A DNA stretch of 37,096 bases from an uncultured Bacilli bacterium (GCA_947629395.1 CANRDQ010000011.1:1-37096); one strand, 5' to 3'. Counted from the stretch's first letter, positions 15,141 through 22,735 are shown. Notes: generated from the letters alone by a model not told the origin. Made by a program: numbers and translations.

Positions 15141-15169
15141 ATCATAACATAAAAACGCACTTTTTTCAA
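15141..15169 (-). promoter_or_regulatory. Promoter of antisense RNA B
   Basis: The minus strand has TTGAAA (15164-15169), a 17-base spacer and TATGAT (15141-15146). The -35 lies in the loop of the CGTACTT/AAGTGCG hairpin followed by five T, which is probably the tRNA-Glu terminator. Confidence 0.65.
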
Positions 15170-15215
15170 GTACGTTCTCTATTTTACTCGTGTTTTTCCG
15201 AGTTTCCTATCAATT

Positions 15216-15290
15216 TGGTAGCCTATACGGGAATCGAACCCGTGATTCCACCTTGAGAGGGTGGCGTCTTAACCTCTTGACCAATAGGCC
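15216..15290 (-). tRNA. tRNA-Glu (anticodon CUC)
   Basis: The minus strand folds as a complete 75-nucleotide tRNA. The acceptor arms are GGCCTAT and ATAGGCT (with a G-U end pair), followed by discriminator A and an encoded CCA. The anticodon stem CCACC/GGTGG encloses the loop CTCTCAA, anticodon CTC. The T arm has GGTTCGAATCC. It decodes GAG, a rare codon in so AT-rich a genome. A probable promoter (TTGAAA 15340-15345, TAGAAT 15318-15323, 16-base spacer) precedes it. Confidence 0.95.
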
Positions 15291-15347
15291 ATAATAACGT
15301 CAATACTGACATTATTAATTCTATCATAATATTTTATTTTTTCAATA

Positions 15348-16283
15348 TTATTTTCTTAAAAATAATTTTTTAGTGTTGGTACTAGGTACTAAAAAGTCCA
15401 TTTGATCTGCGACTGTGATGTTATACTCATCACTACTACTAATATATTCTTCTCCATCTATACACCAGTTGTGTTCTGGTCTATCTAATAATTTAATAGC
15501 AACTTTTTTAGCTTTAAGAGCAGTTATTTCATTTGAATTAAATCCCATTAAATGTTTAGCAAAAGAACTTATAAATTCTCTTCTGTTTTTAGCTTTGCAC
15601 AATAAAACTTCCATTCTTTGATCATCTAATAAAACGTTCCTATGAAAATTATTAACTCCAGCTATATGATTAGAGTTAGAAAACATCATTAAAGAATAAG
15701 CATCAGTTTCTAATTTCTTTTTATCTAAAGTTATTTGGGCTTTAAATTGTTTTAATTGACTTATTACTTCTGGTATAGATTCTTTTAAATAAGCACTATA
15801 ACCTATTTTCTTTTTATCAATACTTTTAGTTGCGTAAGGTATATTCATAAATTTACCTACTCCTGCCACATAAATAAAAGGGGTATCATTTATAGTTAAA
15901 ATATCGATATTACGTACTTCTCCATTAAGAGCCATATTTAAATTATTTACGTAATTATGTTTATACCCTAACATACTCGCAACATCATTACATGTACCAC
16001 AAGGAACAGGACAAATAGTTAATTTATCTTTTCTTCGATAATTACCTCTAACTACTTCATTTAAAGTACCGTCTCCTCCAATAGAAAAAACTATATCATA
16101 ATTATCTGCTTCTGCGACTGCTTTAGTGGCATGATGCGGATAACTTGTTCCTAAAACATCTACTCTATAGTTATTCTTCTTTAAGGCATATTCATAATAA
16201 TCAACAATATTTCCTTCTTTTTCTTTTCCACTAGTTGGATTATAAATAAGTAAACAACTTCTCTCTTTATTCAAAATAATCAT
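15348..16283 (-). CDS. Diacylglycerol/lipid kinase family protein (DgkB/YegS-like)
   Basis: An ATP-dependent lipid kinase, probably recycling diacylglycerol into phosphatidic acid or phosphorylating a related lipid. The 311 residues match the family. Visible are IYNPTSGK (13-20), the nucleotide-binding SIGGDGTLNEV (67-77), and CGTCNDVA (95-102) in place of the usual GTxNDfA. The C-terminal half has ISSSDEYNITV, near the usual substrate-domain end. The ATG lies directly against GGGGAG, with almost no spacing; the TTG at 16274 (codon 4) has better spacing and may be the true start. It is the last gene of the nine-gene minus run, upstream of tRNA-Glu. Confidence 0.88.
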   Translation of the reverse strand: MIILNKERSCLLIYNPTSGKEKEGNIVDYYEYALKKNNYRVDVLGTSYPHHATKAVAEADNYDIVFSIGGDGTLNEVVRGNYRRKDKLTICPVPCGTCNDVASMLGYKHNYVNNLNMALNGEVRNIDILTINDTPFIYVAGVGKFMNIPYATKSIDKKKIGYSAYLKESIPEVISQLKQFKAQITLDKKKLETDAYSLMMFSNSNHIAGVNNFHRNVLLDDQRMEVLLCKAKNRREFISSFAKHLMGFNSNEITALKAKKVAIKLLDRPEHNWCIDGEEYISSSDEYNITVADQMDFLVPSTNTKKLFLRK

Positions 16284-16300
16284 CTCCCCTGATATTATAA

Positions 16301-16744
16301 TTATTTTTTATTTCTGATAATTTCTACTTTTTGATATTTTAAAGTAAATAAAGTAACTTTTCTTTTACAATGTGGACATTTAGCGTGTTTAATTCCTCTT
16401 TTCGCAGGTAATGGTAATCTTAAAATAGTTTTACATTTAGGACATCTTTTATATATATGATATTTATCTTCTCTATTTTTTTGAATTACTTCAAAAGGTT
16501 TCTTAACTTTATTTTTCATTTTTAAAAATAGCTTATTTTCTTTTCTTCTTTGTTTTATATTTTTAGAGAATACTCTATAAAACATTATAAATACTATTAA
16601 AAGTTCTATTACTGTTAGAAGAGGACTATTTACAAATAAATCTATGATAATTACTATTAGATATAATATTAATAAAAATCTATATAATTCATCTACTCCA
16701 TATCTATACATCATAAATCTTTGTACTTTATTAATAAATTTCAC
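16301..16744 (-). CDS. Membrane protein with C-terminal zinc ribbon
   Basis: The 147-residue protein has two hydrophobic helices (about 22-38 and 42-57), a basic cytoplasmic linker, and a four-cysteine zinc ribbon: CPKC at 101-104 and CPHC at 123-126, with basic residues between. The GTG at 16744 is chosen because AGGTGG precedes it at normal spacing and no internal ATG has a ribosome site. Function unknown; the fold suggests a membrane-tethered metal- or nucleic-acid-binding protein. It sits between the Nudix and lipid kinase genes with gaps of 13 and 17 bases. Confidence 0.75.
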   Translation of the reverse strand: MKFINKVQRFMMYRYGVDELYRFLLILYLIVIIIDLFVNSPLLTVIELLIVFIMFYRVFSKNIKQRRKENKLFLKMKNKVKKPFEVIQKNREDKYHIYKRCPKCKTILRLPLPAKRGIKHAKCPHCKRKVTLFTLKYQKVEIIRNKK

Positions 16745-16757
16745 TATACCACCTCTA

Positions 16758-17288
16758 TTATTTATTATTTAAATAATATTCTAAAATAGTTCTATCCCTT
16801 AAGGAAATAAATTTACTATGATATAAGTTTTCATATTTACTTCCTTTTAAATTATTATAACATTCTGTAATTAGTTTTAATCCTTCTTCAGGTTCTACCC
16901 AAAGAAGTCTAGCTCCTTCATCTTTTTCTTTTTTAGTAAGATTTAGTTTATGACTATCTTCTAAGACTGAAGCTTCAAAAACATAAGAAATTTGTTTAAA
17001 GTTATCTAAGGTCTTATGTTCTTCAATTGTTCCTAATTCTTTTTCGATTGTAACTTTACATCCTGTTTCTTCTAAAACTTCTCTTAGGAAAGCTTCTTTG
17101 ATATCTTCTTGATCTTCTACTCCACCACCAGGTAGTTTATATTCATTTTTATTAACTTTATTAAATATAGCTATTTTCCCATCTTGTCTTTTTACTATTC
17201 CTCTAGCTCCTATTCTTAATCTAGGATTATTAAATTTAGTTGATTCTAATCCTAAATCTTCATCTGTAATTATTTTAATACAATTCAT
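16758..17288 (-). CDS. Nudix hydrolase
   Basis: Hydrolyses a nucleoside diphosphate linked to another moiety. The complete Nudix box lies at 55-77: G55, E61, then REVLEETGC at 69-77, with the metal-binding glutamates. The frame is open to a GTG at 17300, but that GTG belongs to the ribosome site AGGTGGAG; the ATG at 17288 is the real start, giving 176 residues. The substrate is not readable from sequence. Co-transcription with a sirtuin and a macrodomain protein makes ADP-ribose a reasonable guess, but oxidised nucleotides are equally possible. Confidence 0.9.
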   Translation of the reverse strand: MNCIKIITDEDLGLESTKFNNPRLRIGARGIVKRQDGKIAIFNKVNKNEYKLPGGGVEDQEDIKEAFLREVLEETGCKVTIEKELGTIEEHKTLDNFKQISYVFEASVLEDSHKLNLTKKEKDEGARLLWVEPEEGLKLITECYNNLKGSKYENLYHSKFISLRDRTILEYYLNNK

Positions 17289-17313
17289 AATAATCTCCAC
17301 CTAACTGCTTATT

Positions 17314-17832
17314 TTACAAATATATTACTTCTTCGTCAATAGTTTTTCTCACATCATGGAATCCCTTTAATGGAGTAGCATCACTAGCTGGATAACCTAT
17401 AGGAAGTAAACATATTGGTTTAATATTATCATCTAAAGAAAAAGACTTTCTTAATTCTTCGGCATTAAACCATCTTACAAAGCAACTCCCAAGTCCTAAG
17501 TTAGTAGCCTCTAACATCATTTGAGTCGCAACAATGGCACAATCTAACTCTGAGGTATTATAATCTGTTTCTACTCCTAATTTACAAACAATATCCATAT
17601 CAGCACAAATCATCAAAACAATAGGAGCATTAAAACTCATTCTTTTATATTTACCTAACTTTTCTTTTGACTCCCTACTTTCTAAAGCATAAATCTTTTG
17701 AGGTTGTAAATTCTTGGCCGTTGGAGCAATTCTTCCTGCTTCTAAAATTTGTTGAAGTACTTCTTTGGGTATCTCTTTATCTTGATATTTTCTAACCGAA
17801 TATCTTTCTTTTATTAACTTATTATATTCCAT
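17314..17832 (-). CDS. Nitroreductase family protein
   Basis: An FMN-dependent oxidoreductase using NAD(P)H on nitro, quinone or related substrates. At 172 residues it is of the short type. RYSVRKYQD (10-18) is the FMN-phosphate loop; APTAKNLQPQ (36-45) and the GLGSCFVRWF segment are typical. The ATG follows GGAGG and overlaps the end of the sirtuin gene by 11 bases, so translation is probably coupled. The physiological substrate is unknown. Confidence 0.9.
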   Translation of the reverse strand: MEYNKLIKERYSVRKYQDKEIPKEVLQQILEAGRIAPTAKNLQPQKIYALESRESKEKLGKYKRMSFNAPIVLMICADMDIVCKLGVETDYNTSELDCAIVATQMMLEATNLGLGSCFVRWFNAEELRKSFSLDDNIKPICLLPIGYPASDATPLKGFHDVRKTIDEEVIYL

Positions 17833-18664
17833 TAATAATACCTCCTAATATTTTAGAAATATCTCCTTTTATACCTACTCCCTTATTTTCTATTTCTTCT
17901 GGTATTTCAGCATATTGATTATTAATTCTAATCAGATAGGCTTTCTTCATATTATAAGTAAACTCTTCAAAAGGATAACGAATAATACCTGGAGTATTAA
18001 AACCTACTCCTAATTCTAAGAATACTATTTTCTTATTTTTATTTTCATTTAGAAATTCTTCATAGTTCTTATTTAACTTATACCAATATTCATCTTGAAC
18101 AAAGTATTGATCTTTTCTTAAATTAACTTCCATTTTTCCATTACATATAGGACAATGTGGTACTAAAGATGTAGGTATTTTTATATTCTTATTTTTTTCT
18201 AACATTTCTTTTACTAATTGTGTATCATCATAAAGTTTATTATGACAAGCTTTAGAACATTGAATTTTAGCAAGTGAACCTTGTACATCAAAAACTTTAT
18301 CTTGATCAAAACCTGCTTTAAAGAACTGTCTATCAACATTAGTTGTAATAACAAAATAGTTTTTATCTTTAACTAAATTATATAAATCCTTATAAGTTTT
18401 AGTTGCTTTCATATCTAAGCATAAATCATTAATATGTTTTGCCCAATAACTCCATTTTTCTTCTTCACTTTTAAATTCATAAAAAGAAGATGTATACATA
18501 TCTGTAAAACCATAATACTTTACTAATTCAGGATATTTCTCTTTAAAGTTATGAGAGCCATAATCAATACCTGCTGCTGTGGAAAGACCACTTCCTGCTC
18601 CTATAACTATACTATCAGCAGTTTCTATTCTGTTTTTAATTTCCAAACATAATTCGGTATTCAT
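17822..18664 (-). CDS. SirTM-type sirtuin (macrodomain-linked, protein ADP-ribosyltransferase class)
   Basis: A Sir2-fold NAD-dependent enzyme of the class M type, whose studied members (Staphylococcus, Streptococcus) ADP-ribosylate a lipoylated GcvH-like protein rather than deacetylate. GAGSGLSTAAGIDY (22-35) binds NAD and TTNVD (107-111) is standard. The usual catalytic His is replaced by Gln in FDVQGS (Gln128), a SirTM mark. Zinc cysteines are at 136, 140, 171 and 174, then NLRKDQYFV. The ATG at 18664 has GAGGAGG in front, making 280 residues; the longer frame has no ribosome site. It overlaps the macrodomain gene by 29 bases. No lipoate ligase or GcvH-like gene is nearby, so the target is unknown here. 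Confidence 0.9.
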   Translation of the reverse strand: MNTELCLEIKNRIETADSIVIGAGSGLSTAAGIDYGSHNFKEKYPELVKYYGFTDMYTSSFYEFKSEEEKWSYWAKHINDLCLDMKATKTYKDLYNLVKDKNYFVITTNVDRQFFKAGFDQDKVFDVQGSLAKIQCSKACHNKLYDDTQLVKEMLEKNKNIKIPTSLVPHCPICNGKMEVNLRKDQYFVQDEYWYKLNKNYEEFLNENKNKKIVFLELGVGFNTPGIIRYPFEEFTYNMKKAYLIRINNQYAEIPEEIENKGVGIKGDISKILGGIINGI

Positions 18665-19391
18665 TGTAGTCCTCCTCACTAAAAAGACAAAAGATAACTT
18701 TTATATTATGTTCATAAACAAATTGTTTTACTGTTTTATAGGCAATTACTTTAGCTTTATTAATTGGATAAGAAAATACTCCTGTAGAAATAGAAGGAAA
18801 AGCTATACTTTTATATCCTATTTGATAAGCTTTTTCTAAAGCATTTTGATAACACATAGCTAAACATCTTTCATCATATAAAGTAACTTCTTCTCCAATG
18901 ATTGGTCCAACTGTAGTGATTACTTTTTTACATGGTAAATTATAACCATTACAAATAATATTTTCTCCTGTTTCGATAATATCTCCTTTTAAAATATCAT
19001 TACATTCTAATCTTAAAGAAATACCCGCTTTAGAATGAATTTGATTATCAACACAATTATGATTAGGTATAAAACAACCTAATCCATATTCATTACCGGC
19101 ATTAACAATGACATCAACTTTAAGAGTAGTAATATCTCCTTTATATAAATAAATATTATCTGCTACTTCTTTTAAATCTTCTAATTCTACTATATCTTCT
19201 TCTTTAAGTTCTAATTGTAATAATTTACTTTCTAAATCAATAATATCTTTACTTAATGTTTTAGGTTCTCTTAAATTAATTAAACCTCTTAGTAATTTTC
19301 TTTTTTCTAAAAAGGATTCTGGTATATTAATTTGTTCTTTTCTTTCTTTTATAAAATAATCTAAAAGTTCATCTACTAACTTTTCTTTCAT
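18636..19391 (-). CDS. Zinc-dependent macrodomain protein-ADP-ribose hydrolase
   Basis: Removes ADP-ribose from proteins, reversing SirTM. The 251-residue protein has an N-terminal helical extension (1-75) and a macrodomain with VDVIVNAGNEYGLGCF (92-107). The zinc ligands of the Zn-macro class are visible: Cys106, His111 and Cys113 in GCFIPNHNC, followed by VDNQIHSKAG. The ADP-ribose loop STGVFSYP (202-209) is intact. GGTGAT precedes the ATG. It overlaps the sirtuin gene, the conserved arrangement of this pair, and follows ogt by four bases. Confidence 0.93.
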   Translation of the reverse strand: MKEKLVDELLDYFIKERKEQINIPESFLEKRKLLRGLINLREPKTLSKDIIDLESKLLQLELKEEDIVELEDLKEVADNIYLYKGDITTLKVDVIVNAGNEYGLGCFIPNHNCVDNQIHSKAGISLRLECNDILKGDIIETGENIICNGYNLPCKKVITTVGPIIGEEVTLYDERCLAMCYQNALEKAYQIGYKSIAFPSISTGVFSYPINKAKVIAYKTVKQFVYEHNIKVIFCLFSEEDYNEYRIMFGN

Positions 19392-19395
19392 CTAA

Positions 19396-19914
19396 TCACC
19401 TATTTATTTGTTCTAATTCTAATAATTTCTTTTTTATATCAATACCACCAGCATAACCAGTTAATTTACCATCTACACTAATAACTCTATGACAGGGTAT
19501 TAAAATCGAAATAGGATTATGCCCTATTGCCATTCCTACAGCTTGTGGGGACATTTTATCTTTATTTAATTTCTTTTTTACTTTTTCAGTAATCTCTTTA
19601 TAGGTAGTTGTTTTCCCATAAGGTATTTCTAAAAGATATGACCATACTATTTTTCTAAAATCTGTACCTCTAGGTTTTAAGGGAATATCTTTAAGACTAG
19701 GTTTTTCTCCTTTAAAATAACTATCTAACCATTTTTTAGTTTTTAGAAATATTTCTAAGTTATCATCTTCTATTAAGTCTTCTGTAATACTTTCTAAAAA
19801 ATATTTTTGTTTATCTATAAAAAGACCTATAATATTATTTTTATCACTAACGATAGTTAATTTTCCAACACTAGATAAGTACGTTGTCTTATACAGATTG
19901 TTTTTCTTTTTCAT
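19396..19914 (-). CDS. ogt: Methylated-DNA--protein-cysteine methyltransferase
   Basis: A suicide repair enzyme that moves O6-methyl groups from guanine to its own cysteine. It has 172 residues: an N-terminal degenerate domain, then IPYGKTTTYKEI (97-108), the winged helix with AVGMAIGHNP, and the active site PCHRV with Cys141. GYAGG follows, as usual. The start overlaps the TSCPD gene by 26 bases and has only a weak ribosome site, so coupling to the upstream gene is likely. Confidence 0.95.
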   Translation of the reverse strand: MKKKNNLYKTTYLSSVGKLTIVSDKNNIIGLFIDKQKYFLESITEDLIEDDNLEIFLKTKKWLDSYFKGEKPSLKDIPLKPRGTDFRKIVWSYLLEIPYGKTTTYKEITEKVKKKLNKDKMSPQAVGMAIGHNPISILIPCHRVISVDGKLTGYAGGIDIKKKLLELEQINR

Positions 19915-20155
19915 AGGCTTCTCTTACTGCGGTTGCTAGTTGATCAGCACAAGAGGTTCCTTTAATACCACAATTAATGCCTTTTAGTTTACCTTCTATT
20001 TCACTAACACTCATACCTTCTACTAATCTAGGTAAAGCTTGTAAATTACCTGGACAACCTCCACCTAAAAATTGAACATTAGTAATAATATCTTTATTAA
20101 TATCAAATTTTATATGACTAGGACAAACTCCTTTTGTTTTATAAATATATTCCAT
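19889..20155 (-). CDS. TSCPD domain protein (TIGR03905-type)
   Basis: An 88-residue stand-alone TSCPD domain, the small cysteine-rich module also found at the end of some ribonucleotide reductases. Cysteines at GVCPSH (9), GGGCPGN (34), INCGIKG and GTSCADQ, with a C-terminal helix, are typical. The molecular role of the family is unclear; metal or cluster binding is suspected. GAAAGGAG precedes the ATG, 15 bases after the SDR gene ends. Confidence 0.88.
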   Translation of the reverse strand: MEYIYKTKGVCPSHIKFDINKDIITNVQFLGGGCPGNLQALPRLVEGMSVSEIEGKLKGINCGIKGTSCADQLATAVREAYEKEKQSV

Positions 20156-20170
20156 TATTTATCTCCTTTC

Positions 20171-20914
20171 TTAATTTCTTGCGGCTCCATCTACTTGTAA
20201 TATTACTCCTGTGATATAAGTTGCTAAGGGACTAGCTAGGAATAAAAAAGCATTGGCTATATCTTTAGGTTCTCCTATTCTTCCTAAAGGAATAGTTTGA
20301 ATTAAAGGTTTAATCATTTCTTCTGGTAACTTGGCTACCATATCAGTTTTGGTAATTCCTGGTGCCACTGCATTTACTCTAATATTAAATGGAGCTAATT
20401 CACGTGCTAAAGACTTAGTAAGTCCATTAACGGCAAACTTACTCGCAGGATAACCTACTCCTGATGGTTGTCCATATATACTAACCATAGAACTAGTATT
20501 TAAAATAATTCCTTCTTTTTCTTCTTTCATATAAGGAACAACTATCTTTATTGTATTAAACATAGCTTTAACATTTAAATCCATAATTTTAGAAAATTCT
20601 TCACTAGTAGTATCTTCTATTTTTTTGTTCGCAGATATACCAGCATTATTAATTAAAATATCAATACTTCCATATTCATCATGAATTTCTTTCATAACTT
20701 TTTCTATTTCAGTGATATCATCTAAATTAGGATAATAACCCTTTACATTATAACCAAGTTCTTTTAACTCATCTACAGCCTTATTTACTGTTTCCTCTCT
20801 AGAACCAAATAAAACTACCTTAGCATTATTCTCACAAAAAGTTTTAACTATCTCTAAACCAATACCTCTTGTTCCACCTGTAACAACAGTAACTTTTCCT
20901 TCTAAATCTATCAT
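20171..20914 (-). CDS. Short-chain dehydrogenase/reductase (FabG-like)
   Basis: An NAD(P)H-dependent ketone reductase or alcohol dehydrogenase of the classical SDR family, 247 residues. The dinucleotide-binding TGGTRGIG is at 12-19, NNAG at 89-92, and the catalytic Ser142, Tyr155 and Lys159 in SGVGYPASK. It resembles 3-oxoacyl-ACP reductase, but there are no fatty-acid synthesis genes around it, so the exact substrate is open. AAAGGAGG precedes the ATG. It heads the nine-gene minus-strand run; a TATAAT -10 lies at 20950-20955, with no clear -35. Confidence 0.9.
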   Translation of the reverse strand: MIDLEGKVTVVTGGTRGIGLEIVKTFCENNAKVVLFGSREETVNKAVDELKELGYNVKGYYPNLDDITEIEKVMKEIHDEYGSIDILINNAGISANKKIEDTTSEEFSKIMDLNVKAMFNTIKIVVPYMKEEKEGIILNTSSMVSIYGQPSGVGYPASKFAVNGLTKSLARELAPFNIRVNAVAPGITKTDMVAKLPEEMIKPLIQTIPLGRIGEPKDIANAFLFLASPLATYITGVILQVDGAARN

Positions 20915-21040
20915 TATATTCCTCCTTTTAGCTTTAATATTTCTATATAATTATAATACAAAAAACTAATAAAAATAAAGTCTTTTTACTTATTTGCTTA
21001 ATCCTTATTTTTTTGATACTATAAATTAAGGTGATGAGAT

Positions 21041-21775
21041 ATGGATTATATTATGAAAAGTGATATTAAAGTTTTAGATAATATTGATTTTGATAAGTTA
21101 AAATTAATTGAAGAAAAAATTAAAGAAAATGTTTCACTTACAGAACAAGAAGCTCATGATTTTTTAGATTATTTAGTTTATATTACTAGGTGTTTAATTT
21201 CTCAAGATCAAGAATCTTCTTTTCGCAATAAGTGTGATTTAGCGCAAAGTATGATGAGTAATTATCTAGCTAAACTAAATGTTGAAGATCATCCTAATTC
21301 TACTCTACGCTCAATTGATTCGATGGTAACAGGACATAATTTTAATTGTCTTAAACTATCAGTTGACCATAAAGATAAATATTATATTGTTGATCCTACT
21401 TACAGACAGTTCTTTTTAAAAGAAAATTGTAATGAACATAAATATATTCTTAATCATGATCAAGTTTTAGTCGCACCTCATCCTGGCTATTTTATCGCAA
21501 AGAAAGATTATCCTTTGGTTGAAAACTTTTTATATTGTGGCTATAGTGAAATGACTAAAGAATTTAGTGAAGTATATGGTAATAGTTTTTATAAAACTAA
21601 AACTGGTATTTTAAAACAAGATACTGATAAATATCAAATGTCTGGCTCTATCTATATGAAACTATTTTTAAAAGGAAATGAGACTCTTAGTAAAAATGAA
21701 GATGAATTAAGAGCTATGAATTGTTATATTGAACCTTTTAATAAATTGGAAACAACTAGAACAAGAAAACTTTAA
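21041..21775 (+). CDS. Unknown protein with a Cys-His-Asp (transglutaminase/papain-like) arrangement
   Basis: The 244-residue protein is not confidently recognised. After a charged helical region (1-60), three widely spaced motifs stand out: NKCDLAQSM with Cys65, TGHNFNCLKL with His99, and IVDPTYRQF with Asp118. That order and spacing fit transglutaminase-like or papain-like folds (Cys-His-Asp), in which the strand with DPTYRQF supplies the acid. The C-terminal half has no motif. There is no signal peptide or membrane helix, so it is probably cytosolic. AAGGTGAT precedes the ATG. It is divergent from the SDR gene and ends in a strong terminator, so it is a single-gene unit. Confidence 0.7.
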   Translation: MDYIMKSDIKVLDNIDFDKLKLIEEKIKENVSLTEQEAHDFLDYLVYITRCLISQDQESSFRNKCDLAQSMMSNYLAKLNVEDHPNSTLRSIDSMVTGHNFNCLKLSVDHKDKYYIVDPTYRQFFLKENCNEHKYILNHDQVLVAPHPGYFIAKKDYPLVENFLYCGYSEMTKEFSEVYGNSFYKTKTGILKQDTDKYQMSGSIYMKLFLKGNETLSKNEDELRAMNCYIEPFNKLETTRTRKL

Positions 21776-21776
21776 G

Positions 21777-21806
21777 AGTGTTGATAATTTTATATCAACA
21801 CTTTTA
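21777..21806 (+). terminator. Terminator of the Cys-His-Asp protein gene
   Basis: AGTGTTGATA (21777-21786) and TATCAACACT (21793-21802) form a perfect 10-bp stem with a 6-base loop, followed by TTT and T-rich sequence. Confidence 0.85.
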
Positions 21807-21840
21807 TCTTGACATAAAATGTAAATTATTTTTAGTTTTT

Positions 21841-21856
21841 TCTTTTCAGGAATACT
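21841..21856 (+). repeat. 16-base sequence shared with the toxin B promoter region
   Basis: TCTTTTCAGGAATACT occurs here, upstream of the hydrolase gene, and again at about 14883-14898, directly after the -10 of peptide mRNA B. The meaning is unknown; both copies lie about 40-70 bases before a start codon. Confidence 0.4.
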
Positions 21857-21892
21857 ACCATATTTTATAATTATATTAAGGGAAGTGATATA

Positions 21893-22735
21893 TTGAAAGG
21901 TAAATTATATACTGTTATTGGTATTTTTATTTTATTTGTAATCTTAATATCAATATTTTCTATTAATATAAATAATAAGTTATTAAATAATTTTTCTGAT
22001 AAAAAAGATAATTTTGATATTCCTCTTAACAAAAAGATAAATGAAAATATTAAAATAGATGATGTTTATAATTCTAAGGAATATGGTGATATTCATTATA
22101 GTGTTTATGTTCCTGAGGATTTAGATCCATCTAAAAGTCATCCTTTATATATTACTGTTCCAGGACATGAGGGAATGTATTTTCAAGGAGCTGGTAAAAA
22201 CTTAGAGTATGAGTATTTTGTTGAGGCTGGTATTAAGATTAATAAAGATATGATTATTTTAGCTCCCCAACTAGAAGATTGGGGTGATAATTCAGCAAAT
22301 AAGGTAATTGCTTTAATTGATTATTATAAAGAACTTTATAATATTAGTGAGATTCTAGCCAGTGGCTATTCTGAAGGTGGTAAAACTATTTCTCTAGTAA
22401 TTGATAAAAGACCAGATTTAATAAAACGTTATTTACATATTGCCTCACAGTGGGATGGTAACTATGATAATGTCGTAAACAATCAAATACCTGTTTATTT
22501 ATTTGTAGGTAAAGATGATGAATATTATGGTTCTGAAACAGTTATTAATACTTATAATGAATTACATTCTTTATATACTACTAAAGGTTTAAGTAATGAT
22601 ATGATTAATAAATTATTAATTCTTGATGTTAGAGATAAAGATTATTTTATTAAACATGATTTTACTAATATTCATGCTGGTGCTACTTGGGTGGCACATG
22701 ATGATGATATTATGAACTGGTTATTAAAAAAATAA
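21893..22735 (+). CDS. Membrane-tethered alpha/beta hydrolase
   Basis: A 280-residue protein with an N-terminal uncleaved-looking helix (about 7-25) that would hold it outside the membrane. The hydrolase domain begins at about 65. The nucleophile elbow is GYSEGG with Ser160. The acid is in GKDDE (208-210), and a C-terminal His is at 261 or 269 (HAGATWVAH). Esterase or peptidase of the dienelactone-hydrolase/PHB-depolymerase-like type is likely; the substrate is unknown. The start is TTG, with GGGAAGTG at good spacing and no nearby ATG. It stands alone, facing the fused dehydratase gene. Confidence 0.8.
   Translation: MKGKLYTVIGIFILFVILISIFSININNKLLNNFSDKKDNFDIPLNKKINENIKIDDVYNSKEYGDIHYSVYVPEDLDPSKSHPLYITVPGHEGMYFQGAGKNLEYEYFVEAGIKINKDMIILAPQLEDWGDNSANKVIALIDYYKELYNISEILASGYSEGGKTISLVIDKRPDLIKRYLHIASQWDGNYDNVVNNQIPVYLFVGKDDEYYGSETVINTYNELHSLYTTKGLSNDMINKLLILDVRDKDYFIKHDFTNIHAGATWVAHDDDIMNWLLKK

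Noticed and set aside
14584..15225. A complete prophage or integrative element at tRNA-Glu
   Set aside because: Only about 630 bases lie between the tRNA-end copies and there is no integrase; at most a remnant or tandem duplication.
17822..18664. Sirtuin called as a classical protein deacetylase (CobB)
   Set aside because: The catalytic His is Gln128, the NLRxDxxFV segment is present and the gene overlaps a Zn-macrodomain gene, all pointing to the SirTM class.
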